From: Mucilaginibacter terrae
Lineage (GTDB): Bacteria; Bacteroidota; Bacteroidia; Sphingobacteriales; Sphingobacteriaceae
Assembly: GCF_031951985.1 (NCBI RefSeq)
Contig: NZ_JAVLVU010000001.1
Coordinates: forward strand, 806,001 to 870,000
Direction: 5' to 3'
DNA length: 64,000 nucleotides
Shown: positions 56,052 through 64,000 of the stretch, piece by piece
Layout: each line of letters opens with the position of its first letter
How positions within the stretch are numbered: the first letter of the stretch is position 1
Notes under the pieces: model-generated
Databases searched by the model: none
What the model saw: only the letters and a program-made list of their open reading frames with translations
Told to the model about the DNA's origin: nothing
Position numbers and translations under genes: made by a program

Positions 56052-58406
56052 CTATTCGCTTCGTAAACTTTTAACCGGGTTGGCAATGGCGGCCCGTATG
56101 GCCTGGAAACTTACCGTGGCCAGTGCAATAAATATGGTAATTAAGCCGGCTGCTATAAATGTTTCAATGCCGATGGTTATGCGGTAATCATAAGAACTTA
56201 ACCACTCGCTCATGGTATACCAGGCTATTGGTGTAGCAATTAAAAAGGAAATAATAACCAGTGCCAGAAAATCGCGAGAGAGCAGGGCGGTAATACGGGT
56301 AACCGATGCGCCGAGTACCTTACGCACGCCTACTTCTTTAATACGGTTTTGAGCCATATAAGTAGCCAAACCAAATAAGCCAAGGCACGATATAAATATG
56401 GTTAAGCCGGCAAATAAACTGGCCAGCGTGCCTATACGCTGTTCGCTTTTAAATTTGGTTGAGTAATCTTCGTCAACAAAATTGTAATCAAAAGGATAGT
56501 CGGGGTTGTATTTTTTAAATATCTGTTCAATAGTTTTAAGGTTAGCTTCGGTGCTGTGTGCACTGTTTAAACGGTAATGTATAACACTAAACCACCAGCC
56601 AGGCCCCTGTATTATCATGGGTTTTTGTTTCTCGTAAGGCGAACCTAAAATAAAGTCTTTAATTTCTCCCACTATGGTCAGCGTTCGTTCATCCCTTTTA
56701 ACTATTTCGCCTACCGGATTTTTAAAGCCCATTGCTTTGGCTGCACTTTCGTTCACCATTATGGCCGATGAATCGGTTGGATAACTTTTTGGGTCAATGT
56801 CTCGGCCAGCAATTATTTTTACACCAACAGTTTTGGCAAAATCACCATCAACGTTAAATACGTCAAAGTCAATCTTGCTTCCCGGAGCCTTGCCACGCCA
56901 ATCAAAGCCCCAACTATCTGACCATCCTTGCGTAATAGGAGCACTTGTTTTGGTAACCGAAGTAACCGCACCGCTGCTCATCATTTCATTACGAATGATT
57001 TGGTAGTGTTTAGATACATCGCCCGTAAAAACGGTGAACACCAGTTTATCGCTTTTATACCCCACTTCGCGGTCGTTGGCGTGTTGTATTTGCTTTCTGA
57101 TTACAATAGTGCAAATAATGAGAATGATGGCAAAGGTAAATTGAGTTACCACTAAGACCTTACGCGGAGTAACCAGGGCATTAGCCGCTTTGTAAGTGCC
57201 TTTTAAAACGCTCACCGGTTTAAACGACGACAGGAAGAACGCCGGATAACTACCAGCCACCAAACCTGTAAACAAAATAAAACCTAATGAAATAAGCCAA
57301 AAAGCAACATTGTCATACGGGATATGTAACTCTTTACTGGTCAGCTCATTAAAACTGCTTAAGGATAGCTGTACAATTATAATAGCCAGCACACCTGCTA
57401 TAAATGAAATAAATACAGATTCGCCTATGAACTGGGCAACGAGTAATTGTTTGGGGGCACCGGCTACTTTACGTATGCCCACCTCTTTGGCGCGTTTTTC
57501 GCTGCGGGCAGTGCTCAGGTTCATAAAATTTATGCAGGCAATGAGCAATATAAAAGCCGCAATTACTGCAAATATGCGCACGGTGCTTATTAAGCCTCCT
57601 GTGTTTACCCCATTCTCAAACTTTGAGTACAGGTGCCACTTGTTTGCCGGATACAAAAAAACATCAATATCCTTAACGTCAGAGTGCGAACGGGTAATGT
57701 TTTTAATTTTTGCATTTATGGCCGCCTCGGTAACATTGGGCTTAACCAGCACATAGGTTTTTACCGAGTTGTTGCCCCACCATTGATCATCTTGTCCGAT
57801 GGTTTTAAGGTACGACCATGGCATGAGGTATTCAAACTTAAAGCGAGTATTAGCAGGTAAATCTTTAATAAGCGCGGTAACTTTAAAATGGGCATTGCTA
57901 TCAATCCTGATGATCTTGCCCATCGGGTCTTCGTTACCAAACAGCTTAACAGCAAGTTTTTCAGTTATGGCAATGCCAGATGTGGAAGAAAGTGCTGTTT
58001 TTGGATTCCCCTTTACCAGCGGAAAGCTGAACATGTTAAAAAAGCCAGGGTCGGCATGGTAGCCATGTACATTGAGGTGCTTGTTACCTACGGTAAATAA
58101 GTAGTTGGCATCATTAATACGGGTAGCATCTTCCACTTCGGGGTAAGCGGCCTTCATGGTAGGGGCCATAATTTTAGGCGTGGTTTGCCAGGCCCATATT
58201 TCTTTTTCAACCTTTGAGCGGTTGTAAGTAAGGTATAAACGATCCTGTTTATCAAAAAAACGATCAAAGGTCACTTCATCCTGAATCCAGAATAAAATGA
58301 TAGCTGCACTGGCCATACCAACGGCCAAACCTGCAATATTAATAAACGTAAAACCTTTGTTTTTCAAAAGGTTACGCCACGCTATCTTAAAATAGTTTTT
58401 AATCAT
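56052..58406 (-). CDS. MacB/FtsX-type ABC permease (paralogue 3)
   Basis: 784 residues; closest in sequence to paralogue 1. N-terminal helix (FTFINIAGLAVGMASAAIILFWI), MacB_PCD domain, FtsX block RSEKRAKEVGIRKVAGAPKQLL, second domain and C-terminal block RIKEVGVRKVLGASVTRI, ending NPVKSLRSE. First of the three permeases in the transcript; it follows the tandem-repeat protein by 25 bp. Confidence 0.93.
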   Translation of the reverse strand: MIKNYFKIAWRNLLKNKGFTFINIAGLAVGMASAAIILFWIQDEVTFDRFFDKQDRLYLTYNRSKVEKEIWAWQTTPKIMAPTMKAAYPEVEDATRINDANYLFTVGNKHLNVHGYHADPGFFNMFSFPLVKGNPKTALSSTSGIAITEKLAVKLFGNEDPMGKIIRIDSNAHFKVTALIKDLPANTRFKFEYLMPWSYLKTIGQDDQWWGNNSVKTYVLVKPNVTEAAINAKIKNITRSHSDVKDIDVFLYPANKWHLYSKFENGVNTGGLISTVRIFAVIAAFILLIACINFMNLSTARSEKRAKEVGIRKVAGAPKQLLVAQFIGESVFISFIAGVLAIIIVQLSLSSFNELTSKELHIPYDNVAFWLISLGFILFTGLVAGSYPAFFLSSFKPVSVLKGTYKAANALVTPRKVLVVTQFTFAIILIICTIVIRKQIQHANDREVGYKSDKLVFTVFTGDVSKHYQIIRNEMMSSGAVTSVTKTSAPITQGWSDSWGFDWRGKAPGSKIDFDVFNVDGDFAKTVGVKIIAGRDIDPKSYPTDSSAIMVNESAAKAMGFKNPVGEIVKRDERTLTIVGEIKDFILGSPYEKQKPMIIQGPGWWFSVIHYRLNSAHSTEANLKTIEQIFKKYNPDYPFDYNFVDEDYSTKFKSEQRIGTLASLFAGLTIFISCLGLFGLATYMAQNRIKEVGVRKVLGASVTRITALLSRDFLALVIISFLIATPIAWYTMSEWLSSYDYRITIGIETFIAAGLITIFIALATVSFQAIRAAIANPVKSLRSE

Positions 58407-58431
58407 GATAAAGGATGTTATTTAGGCTTAC

Positions 58432-58998
58432 TTAATTACCCAGGTATATTTTAACTTTCTCGCTGATGCCTAACGAGTCGGTTATACTTTTAATCATATC
58501 GTTTTTTTCTTTGGCCGATTTACCTTTTACATCGAGTATGCGCTCGAATTTTACAGGCTTATCGTTGAGAGTGCCTTTAAATTTGATGTACATGCTTTCG
58601 CCGTCGTCATTTATGCTCGATTTAATATCGCGGTGCTCATAAATTTTAGTTCCACGAGTTTTCGGTGCGTCCGGGGCATCAGGTGCCGAAAAGGCATAAA
58701 CGGTGCGGTTTGTGGCCGGAGGGGTTGGAGGGGTTGTAGGTGTTGGTTGATGACTGCTTTTAATGCCTAACGAATCTGTAATACGTTTGGTTAGGGCATC
58801 TTTTTCGGCAGTGCTCATCCCTTTTACATTGAATTTATTGCTGTAATTAACCGAACGGCCATTAACATCGCCGGATATTTTTACACTCATGGTTTTACCA
58901 TCGTCGTGTACGCTCTCGCTCAAGCTTTCTTTGCTGCTCTTTTGAGCCATTGCAGTAAGGCAGACTGTTGAAAAAAGAATAGTGATCAGGGTTTTCAT
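58432..58998 (-). CDS. Exported protein made of two tandem copies of one 51-residue domain
   Basis: 188 residues. Signal peptide (TVCLTAMAQ). Residues 29-79 and 128-178 are an internal duplication with the same length and spacing: S[VI]xDDGxxMxx, then (F/L)xVKGxSxxEKxxxxxxITDSLGI. A Pro-rich linker (81-113) joins them. The copies have diverged, so the duplication is old. It sits inside the efflux operon between ATPase and permeases, so it may be a periplasmic accessory. No known family recognised. Confidence 0.8.
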   Translation of the reverse strand: MKTLITILFSTVCLTAMAQKSSKESLSESVHDDGKTMSVKISGDVNGRSVNYSNKFNVKGMSTAEKDALTKRITDSLGIKSSHQPTPTTPPTPPATNRTVYAFSAPDAPDAPKTRGTKIYEHRDIKSSINDDGESMYIKFKGTLNDKPVKFERILDVKGKSAKEKNDMIKSITDSLGISEKVKIYLGN

Positions 58999-59071
58999 AA
59001 TTTTAAAATGTTAAGAGTAAAACTTTTTACAAGACACCATAAAATGGAGATCGTTGCGGGGAGTGACATTT

Positions 59072-59749
59072 TTACATCATGATATTTTCCATAACTGTAT
59101 GCCCATCCAACAAGCGAATAATGCGATGGCTGTAACGGGCATCGTGCTCAGAGTGGGTCACCATAATAATGGTAGTGCCTTGCTCATTTAAATCGGTTAG
59201 CAGTTCCATTACCTCATTACCATTGCTGCTATCAAGATTACCGGTAGGCTCATCGGCCAGTATCAATTTGGGTTTGTTTACTACCGCACGTGCAATAGCT
59301 ACACGCTGCTGCTGGCCGCCCGATAGCTGTTGCGGATAGTGGTTACGGCGATGCATGATCTGCATTTTAGTTAACACCTCTTCTACCCTTGTTTTGCGCT
59401 CGGCTGTGCTTACGCCCGTGTATATTAAAGGGAGTTCCACGTTTTCAAAAACCGTGAGCTCATCAATAAGATTAAAGCTCTGAAACACGAAACCAATGTT
59501 GTGCTTACGCAAATCGGCACGTTTACGCTCATTAAAATGGGCCACCTCAGTACCATTAAACAGGTAACTTCCGCCATCCGGGTCATCCAACAAACCCAAA
59601 ATATTTAACAAAGTTGATTTACCACAGCCCGATGGTCCCATAATGGCCACAAACTCGCCCGTATTAATTTCAATGTTAAGCTTGTTAAGCGCAACGGTTT
59701 CTACCTCTTCAGTACGGTAAAATTTTTCCAGATTTGTAATTTTTATCAT
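59072..59749 (-). CDS. MacB-type ABC ATPase
   Basis: 225 residues. Walker A GPSGCGKSTLLN, signature LSGGQQQRVA, Walker B LILADEPTGNLDS and switch His in IIMVTHSEHDARY. The N-terminal TNLEKFYRTEEVETVALNKL matches the MacB/LolD group. Only one ATPase gene is present for three permease genes, so it presumably drives all of them. Confidence 0.95.
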   Translation of the reverse strand: MIKITNLEKFYRTEEVETVALNKLNIEINTGEFVAIMGPSGCGKSTLLNILGLLDDPDGGSYLFNGTEVAHFNERKRADLRKHNIGFVFQSFNLIDELTVFENVELPLIYTGVSTAERKTRVEEVLTKMQIMHRRNHYPQQLSGGQQQRVAIARAVVNKPKLILADEPTGNLDSSNGNEVMELLTDLNEQGTTIIMVTHSEHDARYSHRIIRLLDGHTVMENIMM

Positions 59750-59775
59750 AGATCTCCCCTGTTTTAATTGTGATA

Positions 59776-59812
59776 CCTCCCCAACCCCTCCAAAGGAGGG
59801 GCTTTAAAAGCC
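59776..59812 (-). repeat. Short C-rich/G-rich palindrome before the ABC ATPase
   Basis: CCCCTCC (59785-59791) and GGAGGGG (59795-59801) pair around AAA, preceded by CCTCCCCAA; a second small stem GGCTT/AAGCC overlaps its end. Similar in form to the element after sucC at 36385. Confidence 0.65.
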
Positions 59813-59855
59813 GATTATTTTTATGTTCTTAATATCTGTTTTATCTAATACCAAA

Positions 59856-59890
59856 CTCTTGTCTTGATTCTTGGTTCTTGACTCTCGCCC
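59856..59890. repeat. Heptad-repeat element D (CTTGnnT type), single arm
   Basis: Five consecutive 7-mers, the central ones of form CTTGnnT (CTTGATT, CTTGGTT, CTTGACT). It ends 4 bp from the HlyD stop codon. No complementary arm found; otherwise like elements A to C. See findings. Confidence 0.6.
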
Positions 59891-59894
59891 CTCT

Positions 59895-61145
59895 CTATTT
59901 TAAAACCAATTCCTGCATATCGCCATAAGTATCGTAGCTGGATGTTACCACCTTGTCACCCGGTTTTAAGCCCTGCATCACTTCATAGTAATCTGGATTT
60001 TGGCGACCAAGTTGTATATCAATTTTATAGGCGGTTTTGCCATCTTCGCTCAGTTTAAATATCCAGTTGCCACCGGTTTGCTGGTAAAATCCACCTTTGG
60101 GCACCATTACGGCTTGTGTTTCATCGCTCAGGGCAAGGCGTATCTGTAAGCTTTGTCCGCGGCGAATATCTTTAGGCATAGCGCCCACAAACTGCATATC
60201 AACCTGGAAACGGCCATTAGCCACCTGCGTAAATACTTTTTTAATTTTCAACTTGTATGTTTTATCACCCAGGGTAAACTCACCGGTTTGGCCGTTAAAC
60301 ACACGGGTAATGTAATGCTCATCAACATCAACCCTAACTTTAAAGCCCGATAATACATCTATTTGGCCCAAACGGCCTCCTTTTTGTTTGCTTTGGCCAA
60401 TCTCGGCATCCAATGAGGTTAACTGACCATCAACCGGTGCACGTACAATTAAATCGCCTACCTTTTTGCGCATCAGCTCTAAAGTACCTTTCATGTGCGC
60501 ATATGAGTCTTTTGATTGCTTGGTTTGCTGATTTACCGCGGTTGAGTCCTGATTTAATATTTGCGTGGTTAAGCGTTTGCGGCGTACAGCGTACAAGTAG
60601 TCATTTTCCGATTTCTGGTATTCCTGTAAACCTATAGCTTTTTGATCGTACAGTTTTTTGTTAAGTTTATATATACGGTCAGCTTCTTTAAGGCTGCTTT
60701 CTACCTCGGCCATTTGGTTCAGTTTACTGATGGTATTTTGACGGGCATTATCATGCGAAATTTGCATTTGGGTAAGCACGTTAAACACGGCAGTTTCTTC
60801 ATTAGCCAGGCTAAGTTCCAAATCGGTATTGGCCAGTTTTAAAATGGGCTCACCTTTTTTCATGGTGGCACCATCTTCCACAAAAAGCTTTTCAACGCGG
60901 CCACCTTCTACGGCATCTAAATATATAGTAGTGATAGGCATCACAATACCGTTTAAAGGTATAATTTCCTGAAACGAGCCTTTACTAACCTCGCTTATAG
61001 TAATGCGCTCGGTATCTACATTAAGCTTGCTCTTGCCCGATGTAAAATATATGCTTCCGGCAACCAATGCAACTATGGCGGTTATGCCCGCAATGGTCAT
61101 CACCCGTTTACTGTTCCACGTTTTTTTCTCAATTATTCTGTCCAC
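59895..61145 (-). CDS. HlyD/MacA-type periplasmic adaptor protein
   Basis: 416 residues with GTG start. N-terminal membrane helix (VMTIAGITAIVALVAGSIYFTSG), lipoyl/barrel-sandwich halves (GRVEKLFVEDGATMKKGEPI and VGDLIVRAPVDGQLTSLDAEIG), an alpha-helical hairpin between them (about 130-225) and beta-barrel/membrane-proximal domains. Links inner-membrane ABC permeases to an outer-membrane channel, which is not encoded here. First gene of the operon; the spacer to the divergent regulator carries possible sigma-54 elements. Confidence 0.93.
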   Translation of the reverse strand: MDRIIEKKTWNSKRVMTIAGITAIVALVAGSIYFTSGKSKLNVDTERITISEVSKGSFQEIIPLNGIVMPITTIYLDAVEGGRVEKLFVEDGATMKKGEPILKLANTDLELSLANEETAVFNVLTQMQISHDNARQNTISKLNQMAEVESSLKEADRIYKLNKKLYDQKAIGLQEYQKSENDYLYAVRRKRLTTQILNQDSTAVNQQTKQSKDSYAHMKGTLELMRKKVGDLIVRAPVDGQLTSLDAEIGQSKQKGGRLGQIDVLSGFKVRVDVDEHYITRVFNGQTGEFTLGDKTYKLKIKKVFTQVANGRFQVDMQFVGAMPKDIRRGQSLQIRLALSDETQAVMVPKGGFYQQTGGNWIFKLSEDGKTAYKIDIQLGRQNPDYYEVMQGLKPGDKVVTSSYDTYGDMQELVLK

Positions 61146-61173
61146 GTAAAGTATAATGTTTTACTGATAATAT

Positions 61174-61188
61174 ATAAACCTTGTGCCA
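61174..61188 (-). promoter_or_regulatory. Candidate sigma-54 promoter of the efflux operon (weak -12)
   Basis: On the minus strand TGGCAC (61188-61183) is a perfect -24 half; the -12 half, five bases later, reads TTAT where TTGC is expected. It would place transcription start about 17 nt before the HlyD start codon. The good -24 and the divergent NtrC-type regulator support it; the missing GC is against it. Confidence 0.35.
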
Positions 61189-61239
61189 TTATAAAAAACA
61201 CTGATTTTCAACACATTAAACAATTTGTTAAGCAATTTG

Positions 61240-61267
61240 CGTACGCTTGTGTTACAACAAGTGTGCG
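61240..61267. promoter_or_regulatory. Dyad-symmetric candidate enhancer site
   Basis: CGTACGCTTGT (61240-61250) and ACAAGTGTGCG (61257-61267) form an 11-bp dyad with two mismatches around a 6-bp centre. Its centre is about 90 bp upstream of the expected HlyD transcription start, a usual distance for NtrC-type upstream activator sites. Confidence 0.4.
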
Positions 61268-61326
61268 GTTATGATACAATGTAAAAAACATGAACAAATA
61301 GAATGGCTTTGATTAACAAATAGTTA

Positions 61327-61334
61327 TATTTTTG
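61327..61334 (+). promoter_or_regulatory. -7 promoter element of the response-regulator gene
   Basis: TATTTTTG matches TAnnTTTG, about 110 bp before the start codon; a TTTG at 61308-61311 is closer than usual for a -33 element. Confidence 0.4.
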
Positions 61335-61444
61335 GATACTGAATTGCCTATTTTGATGCGTTAACGCACTTTTACAGTGTATGCATTACATTAAAGCTAA
61401 ATTGGTTAATATTACAAACTTGATCCTTAACATTATTTCCGCTC

Positions 61445-62800
61445 ATGATATTAAAAAAAGCAACAGTATTGGTTGTTGACGATGATACCGACGTGCTAAC
61501 CGCAGTTAAGCTTTTGCTTAAAACCGAGGTGCATGAAATTATTACCGAAAAGAATCCTGAAAACATAAACTCCATATTAACCCGTAACCAAATTGACTTG
61601 GTGCTGCTGGATATGAATTTTAACAGTACCATGAATACCGGTAACGAGGGTATTTACTGGCTGCGTAAAATTAAAGAGTGGAAACCTAATGTTTGCGTAA
61701 TAATGATCACGGCCTACGGTCATATTGATTTGGCCGTACGCTCGCTTAAAGAAGGTGCTAACGATTTTGTAGTAAAACCATGGCACAACGAACGCCTGAT
61801 AGAAACCATAACCGACCTGTTAGACAAGCAGGAAGGCCCTAAAAAACCAAAAATAGTAAAAAACAATGCAGGAGGCACCGAGATATTGGGCGAATCGGAA
61901 GCCATGCAGGATATATTTTACAAAGTAAATAAGATCGCCCCTACCGATGCTAATATTTTGATTTTGGGCGAAAACGGAACGGGTAAAGACTTGATGGCAA
62001 AAGCTATTCACGAGCGTTCGTTACGGGCAAATAAGCCTTTTATTAAGGTTGACGTTGGTGCCCTTACCGATACGCTGTTTGAGAGCGAACTCTTCGGCCA
62101 TAAAAAAGGTGCCTTTACCGATGCGCGCGAAGATCGCATGGGCCGCTTTGAAGAAGCCGAGGGTGGAACACTGTTTTTAGATGAGATTGGAAATATCTCC
62201 CTTCAGCAACAGGCCAAGCTGCTTACCGTACTGCAAAACCGGCAGGTAACCCGTTTGGGAAACAATAAACCGGTAGATATAAATATCCGCCTAATTTGTG
62301 CTACCAACGTGCCGTTGCAGGAATTGGCCAACGAAAACAAATTTCGTAAGGATTTGATATATCGCATTAATACCGTTGAAATAACCATGCCTGCACTGCG
62401 CCGCCGCATTACCGATGTGCCTGTACTTGCCCGTCATTTTGCTAAAATGTATGCGGCCAAGTATATGAAACCATCGGTTGATTTTAGTGCGCAGGCTATT
62501 AATAGATTGCAATCATATAGTTTTCCGGGTAATGTGCGCGAGTTACAGTATACCATTGAGCGCGCCGTAATTATGGCCGATGATACCACCCTGCAACCCG
62601 ACGACCTTATATTTTCTTCGCTCGAAACGAACATACCGGCAGTTGCCGAATCGGAAGATAATGTGCCTTTGAGCGAAATGGAAAAGAATGCCATTCTACG
62701 CGTTATCGAAAAACATAATGGTAATATAACCCGTGCCGCCAAAGAACTCGGGCTAACCCGTACCGCCCTATACCGCCGATTAAATAAGTATGATATTTAA
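61445..62800 (+). CDS. NtrC-family sigma-54-dependent response regulator
   Basis: 451 residues. Receiver domain with phospho-acceptor Asp56 (LVLLDMNF), AAA+ domain with Walker A GENGTGKD, Walker B GTLFLDEIGN, and R-finger region RKDLIYRINTVEI; C-terminal Fis-type helix-turn-helix (GNITRAAKELGLTRTALYRRL). The GAFTGA loop that touches sigma-54 reads GAFTDA. Likely activates the divergent HlyD operon. Its stop overlaps the start of the histidine kinase gene. Confidence 0.95.
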   Translation: MILKKATVLVVDDDTDVLTAVKLLLKTEVHEIITEKNPENINSILTRNQIDLVLLDMNFNSTMNTGNEGIYWLRKIKEWKPNVCVIMITAYGHIDLAVRSLKEGANDFVVKPWHNERLIETITDLLDKQEGPKKPKIVKNNAGGTEILGESEAMQDIFYKVNKIAPTDANILILGENGTGKDLMAKAIHERSLRANKPFIKVDVGALTDTLFESELFGHKKGAFTDAREDRMGRFEEAEGGTLFLDEIGNISLQQQAKLLTVLQNRQVTRLGNNKPVDINIRLICATNVPLQELANENKFRKDLIYRINTVEITMPALRRRITDVPVLARHFAKMYAAKYMKPSVDFSAQAINRLQSYSFPGNVRELQYTIERAVIMADDTTLQPDDLIFSSLETNIPAVAESEDNVPLSEMEKNAILRVIEKHNGNITRAAKELGLTRTALYRRLNKYDI

Positions 62801-64000
62801 ACGCTACGAGTGGCAGCTATTGCTGCGCGTGTTCATCTTGTTTGCCTTTTTATGCGGCGCTGCTTATGCTTTGGCCAATAAGCAATATGTCTATGCCATT
62901 GCATCTGCTCCTTTTATAATTTATGTAATTGCGAGCATTTTAAAGCAATATACTAAAGTGCAGCAAGAGGTTCAGGAGTTTGCCGAGGCTGCCCAATACC
63001 GCGATTTTTCGCGGCATTACGCTATTCAAAGTGCACCGGCCAACGTACAGGTACTGCGCAAAGGATTTAACGAGATTAATACCACCTTTAAAACCATCAA
63101 TCGCGAACGCGAGACACAATACCACTACCTGCAAAAAATACTTGAACTGGTGGGTACCGGTATACTATCCTACGAACAAGAAACCGGCGATGTTGGCTGG
63201 ATCAATGAGTCATTTAAAAACATCATTAATGTTCCGTATTTAAAAAGCATCCATTCGCTCGAAAAACGAAATGATGAACTTTATCAAGAGATCATTCGCC
63301 TTAAATCGGGCGGTAGTAAGGTAATCACTATTATTAAAGACCAGCAAAGGGTTAAACTTCAATTAATGGCGAGTGTGCTGCGCAGCGAGGACAAAATATA
63401 TAAATTGGTTGCTTTTCAAAACGTGAGCGATGCCATGGACGAGTCGGAGTCAAACGCATGGTCGAAGCTTTTGAACGTAATGACGCATGAGATCATGAAC
63501 TCTGTTGCTCCAATTTCATCACTGGCCGATACGTTGAAAAATCGCCTCAAACGCCCCGATATTGCCAATAGTACCGCCGGCCATGATTTGGAGGATTTGG
63601 AACTTGGCATTGATACCATTAAACGCCGCAGCGAAGGCTTGCTCAAATTCACTGAGAGTTATCGCAGTTTAAATAAAATCACCAAGTTAGAGTTGCAAAG
63701 TGTGATGGTATATGATTTATTCGAGAACCTGAACACACTGATGTTGCCCACGCTCGACAAAAAGAACATTGAGCTTGATATCATATTGCGCGATTTGGGG
63801 ATGACCATTGATGTGGACGTTAACCTGCTCGATCAGGTGCTCATCAACCTGCTGGTAAATGCTATTGAAGCCGTAAAAGACCAGGCCGAACCTATGATTT
63901 CTCTTTCTGCAGAGATAGTTAATAACAAAGCTGTATTAAAAGTTAGCGATAACGGATTGGGTATGTCTCCAGAGGTAATGGAGAAAATTTTCATCCCGTT
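62790..64000 (+). CDS. Sensor histidine kinase (NtrY-like), 3' end outside window
   Basis: About 404 codons visible from ATG 62790, which overlaps the regulator stop by 11 bp (translational coupling). Two N-terminal membrane helices (about 11-26 and 37-51) with almost no periplasmic loop, a PAS-like middle (about 125-200), H-box NVMTHEIMNSVAPISSLAD with the variant HExxNxxxP form, and HATPase motifs (VLINLLVNAIEAV, SDNGLGMSPE). The short external loop suggests sensing within the membrane. It is the cognate partner of the NtrC-type regulator. Confidence 0.93.
   Translation, partial: MIFKRYEWQLLLRVFILFAFLCGAAYALANKQYVYAIASAPFIIYVIASILKQYTKVQQEVQEFAEAAQYRDFSRHYAIQSAPANVQVLRKGFNEINTTFKTINRERETQYHYLQKILELVGTGILSYEQETGDVGWINESFKNIINVPYLKSIHSLEKRNDELYQEIIRLKSGGSKVITIIKDQQRVKLQLMASVLRSEDKIYKLVAFQNVSDAMDESESNAWSKLLNVMTHEIMNSVAPISSLADTLKNRLKRPDIANSTAGHDLEDLELGIDTIKRRSEGLLKFTESYRSLNKITKLELQSVMVYDLFENLNTLMLPTLDKKNIELDIILRDLGMTIDVDVNLLDQVLINLLVNAIEAVKDQAEPMISLSAEIVNNKAVLKVSDNGLGMSPEVMEKIFIP

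Noticed and set aside
51029..58406. Three similar permeases as an assembly duplication
   Set aside because: They differ throughout at protein level and have distinct spacers, so they are true paralogues.

Overview
The window reads as chromosome of a Bacteroidetes bacterium, most probably a member of the Sphingobacteriaceae (Mucilaginibacter or Pedobacter type). Supporting signs are SusC/SusD pairs, a FecI/FecR couple, a 286-residue primary sigma factor without region 1.1, the Bacteroidetes -7 promoter motif TAnnTTTG in front of several genes (including rpoD), few recognisable Shine-Dalgarno sequences, and lipoproteins with Cys-Lys-Lys after the lipobox. This genus-level placement is inference.

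Layout. 1-8.1 kb: a minus-strand polysaccharide-utilisation locus, ECF sigma factor -> FecR anti-sigma -> SusC with STN domain -> SusD -> a GH28-type pectinase-like enzyme cut by the window edge. 8.3-16.5 kb: tRNA-Gly(GCC), katG, a divergent CHASE3/PAS histidine kinase, small secreted proteins, a DUF2200 protein, msrB and a DinB-like protein. 16.5-20.5 kb: a small lipoprotein and a large Oar-like TonB-dependent receptor. 20.9-33.8 kb: housekeeping genes: lpdA, an MBL-fold hydrolase, rpoD, endonuclease V, a small membrane protein with an ABC ATPase, a PhzF-like isomerase, smc, an S41 protease lipoprotein, a degenerate HAD protein, and a LolD-type ATPase. 34-38.3 kb: an A+T-rich acyltransferase, sucC, a YceI protein, a DUF892 ferritin-like protein and a YtxH stress protein. 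38.4-44.9 kb: signalling genes: a triple-PAS kinase, a bacteriophytochrome kinase with its Rcp1-like response regulator, a lipoprotein, an AraC-type regulator and an SDR. 45 kb: a 196-bp MITE with perfect 8-bp target duplications. 45.5-48.6 kb: a flippase and two glycosyltransferases. 48.8-50.8 kb: a GreA/B-like protein and a GH51 arabinofuranosidase. 51-64 kb: a large efflux locus (HlyD adaptor, MacB-type ATPase, a secreted tandem-repeat protein, three paralogous MacB/FtsX permeases), divergent from an NtrC-type response regulator and its histidine kinase, which runs off the edge.

The most unusual observation is a set of intergenic elements in the efflux operon. Every spacer longer than 100 bp there carries degenerate heptanucleotide (period-7) tandem repeats. 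In three of the four spacers these form two facing, mutually complementary arms. Each element has its own heptad sequence (AAAGG-type, GTGAG-type, TTGnnnG-type, CTTGnnT-type), so they share architecture but not sequence. Each starts 4-6 nt after the stop codon of the upstream gene. I know of no described family matching this.
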